Source of the DNA: JADGHX01 sp035760965 | GTDB lineage: Bacteria; Pseudomonadota; Gammaproteobacteria; Steroidobacterales; Steroidobacteraceae | Length of the DNA stretch: 64,000 nucleotides | Direction: 5' to 3' | NCBI GenBank assembly: GCA_035760965.1 | Contig: DASTRY010000041.1 | Coordinates: forward strand, 20,749 to 84,748 | Shown: positions 55,092 through 62,956 of the stretch, one piece after another | Layout of the letters: every line of letters begins with the position of its first letter | Position numbering within the stretch: position 1 is the first letter of the stretch | The notes under the pieces: model-generated | Seen by the model: the letters and a program-made list of their open reading frames with translations, nothing else | What the model was told of the DNA's origin: nothing | Database searches by the model: none | Made by a program: the position numbers and the translations under genes

Positions 55092-56507
55092 TCAATACGC
55101 TTTCTCGTCTTTGAGGATGCGCACCGCCGTCAGCGCGAGAATCTTCAGGTCGAGCAGCGGCGACCAGCGGCGCAGATATTCGAGGTCGTAGTTGAGGCGC
55201 GCCTCCATGTCCTCGACGCGCGCCGTCTCGCCGCGGCAGCCGTTGATCTGCGCAAGGCCGGTGATGCCCGGCGGCGCCTTGTGCCGAACCATGTAGCCCT
55301 TGATGAGGCGCCGGTACTCCTCGTTGTGCGCCACCGCGTGTGGGCGCGGGCCGACGAGGCTCATCGTCCCCTGCAGCACGTTGAAGAGTTGCGGCAGCTC
55401 GTCGAGCGAGTAGCGCCGCAGGATGCGACCGAAGGGCGTCACACGCGAATCGGTGCGGGTCGCCTGATGCACCTTGTCCCCGTCTTCCAGTACGGTCATG
55501 GTGCGGAACTTGTAGACGAGAATCTCGCGACCATCGAGGCCGTAGCGGCGCTGCTTGAACAGCACGGGGCCGGGTGACGTGAGCTTCACGCCGATCGCGA
55601 TGAGCACCATGAGCGGTGCCGCGATCGTGAGAATCGCCAGCGCAAATGCCACGTCGGTGATGCGCTTGACGAGGCCGCCGTATCCGTAGAACGGCGTCTC
55701 GCACATTGCCACCACGGGCATGCCGAGAATCTCCGCGGTGCGCGCCTGAATGAGGTCGAACACCAGCAGGTCCGGCACGTAATAGATCGAGACCGTCGTG
55801 TTCCGCAGCTCCTGCACGAGATCCATCACGCGCTGCACCTGCCGGATCGGCAGGGCGATGAAGATCGCGTCGATCTGATCGCGATGAACGGCAGTCACGA
55901 TGTCGGACAGCTGTCCGAGCAGCCGCACGTTCGCGTTCGTGCAGAGGCCGAGGCGATCCGAGCTGCGGTCGTCGAAGAAGCCGAGCACCATGAGCCCGAG
56001 CGATTGCGAGTTGTTGGTGATGCGCTGGGCGAGCGCGAGAGAGGCTTCCGTGCAGCCGACGAACGCGACGCGGCGCTTCGTCGAGGGATCGTTCAGGAGC
56101 CGGCGCATCACTTCGTGCAGATACAGTGCAACGATCACGAGCAGCGCAGGCGTCACGACCACCCAGGTGAGGACGACACGGCGCGAGAAGTCTTCCGAAT
56201 ACTTCGTGATGAAGCCGACGCCGAGCAGCACGGCGACGATCACCATCCAGCGCACGAGCACGCTCAACGCAAGAGGCATGGCCGCTGGCAGCACCGGCAG
56301 CTGGCCGTTCATGCGTCCGCGCGGCAACACCGAGCTCAGCACCGCGACGGCCATCGCGAGCACTTGGAAGAAGTCGCTGAAGCGCACGTCGTACAGCCGA
56401 CACACCAACACGAGCATGCCGACCGAGATCAGCGGCGGCATGATCGCCTGCAGCAGTGAGATGAGCGCGATGGAAAAGCCGCGCGTGAACATCACCGGGT
56501 CCGTCAT
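55092..56507 (-). CDS. polyprenyl-phosphate sugar phosphotransferase (WcaJ-like)
   Basis: 471 residues. Four to five N-terminal helices, a CoA-binding-like domain (RVAFVGCTEASLALAQRI), and the C-terminal catalytic domain with KRITDVAFALAILTIAAPL, VLFKQRRYGLDGREI, YKFRTM and LPQLFNVLQGTMSLVGPRPH. It transfers sugar-1-phosphate from a nucleotide sugar to undecaprenyl phosphate, the first step of repeat-unit assembly. It heads the operon ending with the flippase at 50271. A second, different enzyme of this type is at the right edge (62957). Confidence 0.95.
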   Translation of the reverse strand: MTDPVMFTRGFSIALISLLQAIMPPLISVGMLVLVCRLYDVRFSDFFQVLAMAVAVLSSVLPRGRMNGQLPVLPAAMPLALSVLVRWMVIVAVLLGVGFITKYSEDFSRRVVLTWVVVTPALLVIVALYLHEVMRRLLNDPSTKRRVAFVGCTEASLALAQRITNNSQSLGLMVLGFFDDRSSDRLGLCTNANVRLLGQLSDIVTAVHRDQIDAIFIALPIRQVQRVMDLVQELRNTTVSIYYVPDLLVFDLIQARTAEILGMPVVAMCETPFYGYGGLVKRITDVAFALAILTIAAPLMVLIAIGVKLTSPGPVLFKQRRYGLDGREILVYKFRTMTVLEDGDKVHQATRTDSRVTPFGRILRRYSLDELPQLFNVLQGTMSLVGPRPHAVAHNEEYRRLIKGYMVRHKAPPGITGLAQINGCRGETARVEDMEARLNYDLEYLRRWSPLLDLKILALTAVRILKDEKAY

Positions 56508-56567
56508 CCGTTCGCTTCTTCTGTGCTCGCACGAGAGAGCGCGTCAGCAGCGCGCGCTGCTGCGTCG

Positions 56568-56583
56568 AGCAAGATTCGCTCCT
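56568..56583 (-). promoter_or_regulatory. weak sigma-54 promoter candidate
   Basis: On the minus strand AGGAGCGAATCTTGCT: GG and GC 10 nt apart, TTGCT complete, 10 of 13 informative positions but GGCAC poorly kept (GGAGC). About 60 bp before the sugar transferase start at 56507. Confidence 0.42.
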
Positions 56584-57228
56584 ATACGAATTGGGCAGCC
56601 TCGACCCGGGGTTGAGTGTGCTCGAGCTGAACAGTACGCGAGGCGCTCGTTTCGCAGTCGATGCGTGCGGACTTCGCCTCTCGCACGCGCGTGCCGTCAT
56701 CGAGCGAATTGCTGTGTTGACGCAACGATTCGCAATGTCGGAATTGCAGAAGCGCCGATGACGAACTTGCCACGTGTGAAGACATCCATGTCTGCGCATG
56801 CATGCAGCTCTCCGATTCCAATCGGCGACGGCATGTCGCGCGACACGCGCGGCTCGTGCGCGAATTTCGGTGGAGATCGCTCTCGTTCGACTGATGCATG
56901 TGAGTGCGCGCGCTTGGCGAAGCGTGCGCGTCCGGCATGGGCGCGCACGCGTGGGCACGGGCCGTGCTCGCAAGCATCGACGCACGTCGCGAACGGTGAC
57001 GCCCGCGCTCATGATTTGCCCCACCGCACGACTCGAGCGTGCTGGTGCTGTGGCTCGTCCGCATGTGACGCAACGTGTCGGTGTGTGGCGACCATCGTTT
57101 TTTCTTATGCAATCAATGATTTGATTTTCACGGCGCCCACCTTCGGCGCCGCCCTGTCTGCGCCTGGCAACAAAAAAGGCCCCACCGGAAAACTGAAGCT
57201 CGGCCGGTGACTCAGAAAAAGTTCATGC

Positions 57229-57255
57229 ATGCCAGTGCGTTATGAGCACTGGCAT
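57229..57255. repeat. perfect 10-bp palindrome over the sigma-54 -24 element
   Basis: ATGCCAGTGC-GTTATGA-GCACTGGCAT. The right arm overlaps the -24 box (TGGCAT) of the promoter at 57250, as a repressor or activator site would. Confidence 0.6.
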
Positions 57256-57265
57256 ACCCGTTGCA
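57250..57265 (+). promoter_or_regulatory. sigma-54 promoter candidate of the lipoprotein gene
   Basis: TGGCATACCCGTTGCA, 10 of 13 informative positions with intact TGGCA, TTGCA and exact GG-N10-GC spacing. The predicted start near 57276 gives a 156-nt leader before the gene at 57432. Confidence 0.65.
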
Positions 57266-57431
57266 CTCTCCGCGTCGTTGCCCGGGTGCGTGAGCAGAGC
57301 CTTCGCAGGTTTCGTTCCCGCCCAGGCAAAGCCTGCAGCGCGATCTCGTGGGACGCTGAACCGAGCGCCACCGCCGAGACGACGCCGAGGCTCGATACAC
57401 GGGTTGGGTCACAGAAAACGGGGTCGCACAA

Positions 57432-58166
57432 ATGCGGAGCTTTGCTTCGGGGGTTCGTTTTGTCGTTTGTTTGCTGATGATTTCGGGAACGTTCGCGCTC
57501 ACGGGCTGCGGTGGCGGCGGCGGCGGATCCGAAGCAACGGCTGGAGTGCAGGCGCCCACGGTGCCGGGTGACACGGCTCCGCCCGTCTCGAATCCTTCGA
57601 CGGCTCCTGCAAACAAGGCTCCGACGATCAGCGGCAAGCCGGCTGCCACGGCGACCGTCGGCCAGACGTACAGCTTCACACCGACGGCGAGCGATCCGGA
57701 TCCGAGCGACAAGTTGACTTTCACGATCGCGAACAAGCCAGCCTGGGCGGCCTTCGACACCACCACGGGTGCCCTCACGGGTACGCCGACGGACAAAGAT
57801 GTCGGTGCGACCGCGCCCATCGAAATCGCTGCGACGGATGGCATCGCCGTGACGGCGCTGCCGAACTTCACGATCACCGTCATGAACGCGGCCGCATCGT
57901 CCGGTGGCAAGAGCGTTTCGCTCGCGTGGACACCGCCGACGCAGAACGCGGACGGCAGCGCGCTGACGGATCTGAAGGGCTACAAGATCCACTACGGCAC
58001 CGAGTCGCAGAACTACACGGAGAACGTCGCGATCGACAATCCCGGCCTCACGCGGTACACGCTCGATTCGCTGCCCGCGGGCACGCTGTACATCGCGATG
58101 ACGGCGTACAACGCGGCGGGAGCGGAGAGCCCGTTCTCGCAGGAAGTCACGGTGAAGTTGAACTAG
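57432..58166 (+). CDS. Ig-like/fibronectin type III lipoprotein
   Basis: 244 residues. Lipoprotein signal with lipobox LTGC (Cys about 26) followed by a Gly run (GGGGGGS). Middle domain is a putative Ig (He_PIG) fold (APTISGKPAATATVGQTYSF, FDTTTGALTGTPTD); C-terminal domain is FN3 (VSLAWTPPTQNADGSALTDL, LPAGTLYIAMTAYNAAGAES). Surface-anchored adhesive or matrix protein. It has its own sigma-54-like promoter and long leader, so it is probably co-induced with EPS. 3' overlap of 20 bp with the heparinase gene. Confidence 0.88.
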   Translation: MRSFASGVRFVVCLLMISGTFALTGCGGGGGGSEATAGVQAPTVPGDTAPPVSNPSTAPANKAPTISGKPAATATVGQTYSFTPTASDPDPSDKLTFTIANKPAWAAFDTTTGALTGTPTDKDVGATAPIEIAATDGIAVTALPNFTITVMNAAASSGGKSVSLAWTPPTQNADGSALTDLKGYKIHYGTESQNYTENVAIDNPGLTRYTLDSLPAGTLYIAMTAYNAAGAESPFSQEVTVKLN

Positions 58167-60156
58167 CGACAGGCGAGCCGATTTCGAGCTGCAGCTCGAA
58201 ATGAAACGAGGCGCTCGCTGCGGCGAGCGTCTCCATGACCGCGGTGATCGCGGGCTGTTTCCGGTCGAGACCGGGTGAGTACCAGCCAAGCGGGGGGTCT
58301 TCCGCGGCGGTCTCGAGCCGGCAGGCGAGTGCTGACGGGAAGGTCATCGTCAGCACTACGCCTCCGCGGCGGGCAATGAGCGTATCGCCGAAGAGCGTGA
58401 CGCCGCAGCCCGGCGCGAAGTGCCAGAACCATTCCACTCGATGCGCGCTCTTGCACTCGAGCTCGTCATCGACGAGCAGCGCGTGCGTCGCGCGCAGATA
58501 GCGCCACGTACGCCGATGCCGCACGGGATCCGGCAGGCGCTCGTAGCCGCGATGATGCGCAACCAGGCGATCTTCCTCGGCCGTGCTCGCAAACGATTCC
58601 ACGCATGCCTGGGCGTGCTCGAGCCAAAGGAAATTTCCGCCGGAGACCGACTGGTCTTTGCTGTCTACGCGCACCGTATTGTGCGCGGACGTACCGCGGA
58701 AATACTCGCGCCAGCGCCGCTCGGTGTGGTACGCGAACGTACCTGGATCCATGAGGATCGGCTCGCCCGCCGCGCTCAGTGTGAAGGCGAGCGCATCCGC
58801 GTGCCCGTGCGCGGCGATCGAGAGGAAGCCGAGCGGCCCCGCGTCGGCGACGATGCGTACCTCGCGCGGCGTTTCGAAATCACCGCCGAGAATGTAATAA
58901 CCGCCCTGGGGAAATTCGCGCCGCACGGGCAGAGTGACGCGATCCGGCGACACGCTGAGCGCCGCGAAGCGCGCATCCGCCGCATCGCCGAGCAGCCAGC
59001 GCGTCTTGTCGTCCACCGCTGCGGCCTTCCGCTTGAAGTCCTCGCGCTCGAAGAGCAGCGCGCCCGTCGCGAGCAGCGGCTTGAAGACATCGAGCGTCCT
59101 GTCGGGATCGAAGCGCACCAGCACGCCGTCGTCCGCGTCGCCGATGGCCGGCACGTTGCCACCAACATCCATGAGGCTCGCGAGGAGCTCCATCATCGCC
59201 TCGAAGCGCTGCCAGTAAGCGGCGCTGAAATCGCCGCCGCACGCCCGCGCGACGAGTCCCGAGAGCAGCATCATGTCGGCGACGGCGTGGTGATACCAGA
59301 CGGCCTGCTCGCGGTTCACGCCGTCCGCAAAGTTCTGCGCAAGCGCTTCCCGCTCGAGCTCCTCGCGCGCCGCCGCCTGCCACTGCGCCGAAACCTGCCA
59401 CATCGGCCAGGTGCTCGAGGCGATGAAGAGCCCGGTGGCCTCGCCCAGCAGATGATTGTTCGCCGATGAATGGCGCGAGAGATGCCCGGCAATGAAGTGA
59501 CAATGCTGGTACACGGACGTGAGCCAGCGCAGCCGGAACGCCTTGCCCTCTGCGGATTCGAAGAGCGGCGAGTGGTCCCCGCCGAGCAGGTGCCACGCGA
59601 AGGACCAGTTCACGAGCCGCACCGCGTGCTCGAGACTGCTGCACCAGTTGACTCCGAATGGGTACGGCGCCTGCTCGAACCATGACTCGAGGAGGGTGCG
59701 GCACCCGACCGCATAGCGTTCCTGCGCGGTGAGATGCCATGCCTGCGCGAGCGTCACGAGCTCGAGGTGGCGATTGATCTCCCAGAGATACTTGATGTCG
59801 CCGACCTTGCGCGCGTCGCGGTAGTCGAGGCTCTTGCCGAACACGAGCGGCGCGACGGTCCCGGTCTTGGGATCGACGTTCCAGCGCGGCGGGAAGCCGA
59901 GGCGCGCATCGGTGAGCGCGAAGATATGGAACGAGCCCGACAAAATGCGATCCGCGGCGTTCGCGTACTTCGTCGTATCGAACTGCCGCGGCAGCGTGGA
60001 CACCCACGCAGGCCCGCTCTCCCCGCTCGGCTCGGGAGCGCGCGCGAGCCCCAGCCCGAAGCGCTCGGCGCGCGCGCGGACCGCGCGTCCTACCCTGAAA
60101 GCGATCTCGCGGCTGCTCATGGCGCGCAATCGCGCCAGCCGCCACTTCAAGCTCAC
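58147..60156 (-). CDS. heparinase II/III-like polysaccharide lyase
   Basis: 669 residues from GTG 60156 (GTGA overlap with the GT4 stop; VSLKWRLARLRAMSSREIAFR). Alpha-helical toroid N-terminal domain and beta-sheet C-terminal domain of Hepar_II_III: SSANNHLLGEATGLFIASS carries catalytic Asn/His/Glu, AAHGHADALAFTLSAAGEP and YFRGTSAHNTVRVDSKDQ the lyase His/Tyr region. Common in XrtA EPS loci, where it probably cuts uronic-acid polymer or EPS. No signal peptide is obvious, so its compartment is unclear. Confidence 0.9.
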   Translation of the reverse strand: MSLKWRLARLRAMSSREIAFRVGRAVRARAERFGLGLARAPEPSGESGPAWVSTLPRQFDTTKYANAADRILSGSFHIFALTDARLGFPPRWNVDPKTGTVAPLVFGKSLDYRDARKVGDIKYLWEINRHLELVTLAQAWHLTAQERYAVGCRTLLESWFEQAPYPFGVNWCSSLEHAVRLVNWSFAWHLLGGDHSPLFESAEGKAFRLRWLTSVYQHCHFIAGHLSRHSSANNHLLGEATGLFIASSTWPMWQVSAQWQAAAREELEREALAQNFADGVNREQAVWYHHAVADMMLLSGLVARACGGDFSAAYWQRFEAMMELLASLMDVGGNVPAIGDADDGVLVRFDPDRTLDVFKPLLATGALLFEREDFKRKAAAVDDKTRWLLGDAADARFAALSVSPDRVTLPVRREFPQGGYYILGGDFETPREVRIVADAGPLGFLSIAAHGHADALAFTLSAAGEPILMDPGTFAYHTERRWREYFRGTSAHNTVRVDSKDQSVSGGNFLWLEHAQACVESFASTAEEDRLVAHHRGYERLPDPVRHRRTWRYLRATHALLVDDELECKSAHRVEWFWHFAPGCGVTLFGDTLIARRGGVVLTMTFPSALACRLETAAEDPPLGWYSPGLDRKQPAITAVMETLAAASASFHFELQLEIGSPVASSTSP

Positions 60157-61382
60157 ACCGACTCGCTTGCGGCCGCATCGCGCGCGACTGCGCCGAACAC
60201 CGCATCGTACGCCGCGAGCAGGTTCGGGGCTTCGTGGTCCCACGACAGCTCGTTCGCAACGCGCGCCCGCCCGAATTCGCCCATGCGCCGCCGCCGCGGC
60301 TCATCGTCCAGCAGCGCGAGCAGCTTCTCCGCCATGTCGATCGGATCGTTGCGGCGCGCGTAGAGCGAGGCCTCCTGCGCGGAGAAGCGCCCCTCGGTGA
60401 GATCGAACTGGACGATCGGCTTGCCGAGCGCCATGTACTCCATGATCTTGTTCATGGTCGACTTGTCGTTCATTTCGTTCGCGACGTCCGGGTTCACGCA
60501 CACATCGGCCGTGTTCAGCATCGCGAGCAGCTCGGCGTCGGGCACACGGCCCGTGAAGGTGACGTAGTCCGCAACGCCCAGCTGCTGCGCGAGCGCCTTC
60601 ATTGCCGCAAGCTCGGTGCCGCCCCCGACCAGCCCGAAGTGAACGTCGGTACGGCGCTTGTCGAAAACGATGTAGCGCACGGCCTGCAGGAGCAGATCGA
60701 TCCCTTCCTGCCGGCCCATGACGCCGACATACCCCACAAGGTAGCGCCGGCCGCGTTTCAAGGCTGGATTGGGTGGCAGGATCTTCAGGCGTTCGAGGCT
60801 CGGCCCGCTGCGCACGACGAACACTTTGTCGGGCGACATGCCTCCGCGCTCGAGCGCGATGCGCCGGTAGGACTCGTTCGTGGCGATCGAGACGTTCGCC
60901 GTGCGGAAGGTCCAGCGTTCGAGGGCGAGCATGAGTTTGTAGAACAGATCGCGCCGGCCGAACTTCGCCTCGTACAGCTCGGGATTGATGTCGTGGTGAT
61001 CGAACACGAACTTCTTGCCGAAGAGCTTGTAGAAGGCGCCGACCAGGAAAATCGTGTCCGGCGGATTGCACGCGTGGATGACGTCGAAGCCGCGCCCTAG
61101 CCAGACGCGCAGCGACAGCGCCATCTGCGCGAAGAAGGCCCAGAGATACTCGATGGCATAGCCGTACCAGCGATCGGCTTCGAAGGGCAGCGCGTGGCGA
61201 TAGATCGCGATGCCGTCGATCTCCTCGTAACCCGCCTCGTAGCCTTTGCCCTTCGGGCAGATGATCGAGACCGTGTAGCCCGCCGCGGCGAGCGTGCGCG
61301 CCTCCTGCCACACGCGCCGGTCGAACGGGCATGGCAAGTTCTCCACAATCATGAGAATGCGGCGCGAGTTGGTGGTGCGCAT
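60153..61382 (-). CDS. GT4-family glycosyltransferase (WbuB/CapM-like)
   Basis: 409 residues from ATG 61382. GT-B enzyme: NLPCPFDRRVWQEARTLAAAG near residue 15, FDHHDINPELYEAKFG, VGYVGVMGRQEGIDLLL and the late EMNDKSTMNKIMEYMALGKP with FDLTEGRFSAQEA. It adds a sugar (a GlcNAc- or fucosamine-type donor is common in the subgroup, as inference). Its stop overlaps the heparinase start. Confidence 0.92.
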   Translation of the reverse strand: MRTTNSRRILMIVENLPCPFDRRVWQEARTLAAAGYTVSIICPKGKGYEAGYEEIDGIAIYRHALPFEADRWYGYAIEYLWAFFAQMALSLRVWLGRGFDVIHACNPPDTIFLVGAFYKLFGKKFVFDHHDINPELYEAKFGRRDLFYKLMLALERWTFRTANVSIATNESYRRIALERGGMSPDKVFVVRSGPSLERLKILPPNPALKRGRRYLVGYVGVMGRQEGIDLLLQAVRYIVFDKRRTDVHFGLVGGGTELAAMKALAQQLGVADYVTFTGRVPDAELLAMLNTADVCVNPDVANEMNDKSTMNKIMEYMALGKPIVQFDLTEGRFSAQEASLYARRNDPIDMAEKLLALLDDEPRRRRMGEFGRARVANELSWDHEAPNLLAAYDAVFGAVARDAAASESV

Positions 61383-61481
61383 TGAGCACGAGCACAGCAG
61401 GAAGCGTTCCCGCGTGTGGTGCGGCTCGCGCGCCACAAGGCGACGGCCGGCGCGCACGCCGGTGCCCGCCTTCGCGCCCGT

Positions 61482-62894
61482 TCACGCCGCCGGTGGCGCC
61501 TGATCAGCCGGCGTGTTGGACTTGCCGAACTGTGCGGCGTCGATGTGGTGCTTCTCGAGCAGGTCGTACAGCGTCGGCCGCGTGACGCCGAGCAGCTCCG
61601 CGGCGCGCGACAGGTTACCGCGCGCAACCGCCAGCGCCTGCCGTACGGCCTGCGTCTCCGCGCGCTGCCGCGCGACGCGCAGGTTCAGGTACTCGGGGTC
61701 TTCGCCCGGGTCCTGCAAGCCGAGGTCGCTCGCCGTGACGACGGCTCCCTCGGCCATGATCACCGCACCTTTGATGCGGTTCTCGAGCTCGCGAACGTTG
61801 CCGGGCCAGCGATGCGCTTGAATCGCGCGGATCGCATCCGGCGCGAGACCGCGCGTCGGACGCCCGAACCGCTCGGCGGTGTTCTGCAGGAGGAACTGCG
61901 CGAGCAGGAGACTATCCCCCTGCCGCTCCCGCAGCGGCGGAATGCGCAGCGTGACCTCGCTGATGCGGTAGTAGAGGTCTTCACGAAACGCACCCTTGGC
62001 GATCTGCTCGTCGAGGTTGCGATTGGTCGCGCAGATGAAGCGCAGGTCGAGCGGAATCGGCGTGCGGCCGCCGATGCGATCGACGGTCCGCTCCTGCAGC
62101 ACTCGCAGCAGCTTCGCTTGCAGCGACGCGGGCATCTCGCCGATCTCGTCGAGGAACACAGTACCGGTGTCGGCCAGTTCGAGCTTGCCGGGCGTGCGCT
62201 TCGTGGCCCCGGTGAACGCGCCCTTCTCGTAGCCGAAGAGCTCGCTCTCGAGCAGCGTGTCCGGGATCGCCGCGCAGTTGATGGCGACGAACGGCTGATG
62301 CGAGCGGCCCGAGAGGCGATGCAGCGCGCGCGCCATGAGCTCCTTGCCGGTGCCGCTGTCGCCGAGCACGAGCACCGTCGCGTTCGTCGGCGCGACTTTT
62401 TCGATCGCGCGGCAGAGGCTGCGCATCGCATCGCTGACGCCGATGATGCCTTCGAGCGCCATCGAGCCCGTCTGCTCGCGCAGCCGGCCGTTCTCGGTCT
62501 CGAGCTCGCGAATGCGGAACGCGCGGCGCACGACGATGGACAGCACCGCCGCGTTGATGGGCTTGTGATAGAAGTCCGTCGCGCCGAGCCCGACCGCCTG
62601 CACGGCGAGATCGCGCGCCTCGTGCTCGGTCATCGCGATGATCTTGATGTCCGGCGCGATGTTCAGAATCTGCCGCAGCAGCTCCAGGGATGCGGTGGCG
62701 GAGACCGGTTCCTGCGCGACCCCGAGATCGAACAGCACGACATCCGGCTCCACGCGGCGCACGATGGCGAGCGCCTGCTCCGATGCGTCGCTGCTCACGA
62801 CATCGAGGTCGGCGAAAATACCTTCGAGCTCGCGGCGCAACGCGCGGTCGTTCTCCAGGATCAGGAGCTTCCGGCGTTCCTTCTCTGCGTTCAT
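61482..62894 (-). CDS. prsR: PrsR-like PEP-CTERM-box response regulator
   Basis: 470 residues from ATG 62894. Receiver with phospho-acceptor Asp56 (VVLFDLGV), sigma-54 AAA+ domain with Walker A GDSGTGKE, sigma-54 loop GAFTGAT and LPASLQAKLLRVLQE, and C-terminal Fis HTH NLSRAAELLGVTRPTLYDLL. The family is the regulator of EPS and PEP-CTERM protein genes with RpoN. No PrsK kinase gene is beside it. Several sigma-54-like promoters in the EPS locus are its candidate targets. It lies 62 bp behind the sugar transferase gene. Confidence 0.92.
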   Translation of the reverse strand: MNAEKERRKLLILENDRALRRELEGIFADLDVVSSDASEQALAIVRRVEPDVVLFDLGVAQEPVSATASLELLRQILNIAPDIKIIAMTEHEARDLAVQAVGLGATDFYHKPINAAVLSIVVRRAFRIRELETENGRLREQTGSMALEGIIGVSDAMRSLCRAIEKVAPTNATVLVLGDSGTGKELMARALHRLSGRSHQPFVAINCAAIPDTLLESELFGYEKGAFTGATKRTPGKLELADTGTVFLDEIGEMPASLQAKLLRVLQERTVDRIGGRTPIPLDLRFICATNRNLDEQIAKGAFREDLYYRISEVTLRIPPLRERQGDSLLLAQFLLQNTAERFGRPTRGLAPDAIRAIQAHRWPGNVRELENRIKGAVIMAEGAVVTASDLGLQDPGEDPEYLNLRVARQRAETQAVRQALAVARGNLSRAAELLGVTRPTLYDLLEKHHIDAAQFGKSNTPADQAPPAA

Positions 62895-62956
62895 GACACT
62901 CCTCGACACTGGCGCGGGTACAAGCGCAAGACCCGCGCGCTTCGACATCGACCTCG

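Larger units (their letters stand above)
56508..57431. other. 924-bp divergent intergenic region
   Basis: No credible gene; open frames here are Ser/Arg/His/Cys-rich without family resemblance. It holds a minus-strand sigma-54-like site at 56568, an AT-rich tract near 57096-57135, a GGCGCC hairpin near 57135 and the plus-strand sigma-54 site at 57250 with its palindrome. It is probably the shared control region of the sugar transferase operon and the Ig/FN3 lipoprotein gene. Confidence 0.75.

Noticed and set aside
56582..57112. Possible 176-codon minus-strand gene in the intergenic region
   Set aside because: Ser/Arg/His/Cys-rich, no ribosome site, no recognisable motif.
57323..57335. CAGGC-AAA-GCCTG hairpin in the lipoprotein leader as a terminator
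   Set aside because: Three-nt loop and no T-run; kept only as part of the riboswitch question.
61396..61411. GG-N10-GC match before the GT4 gene at 61382
   Set aside because: Transcription would begin about 2 nt from the start codon and several consensus positions fail.
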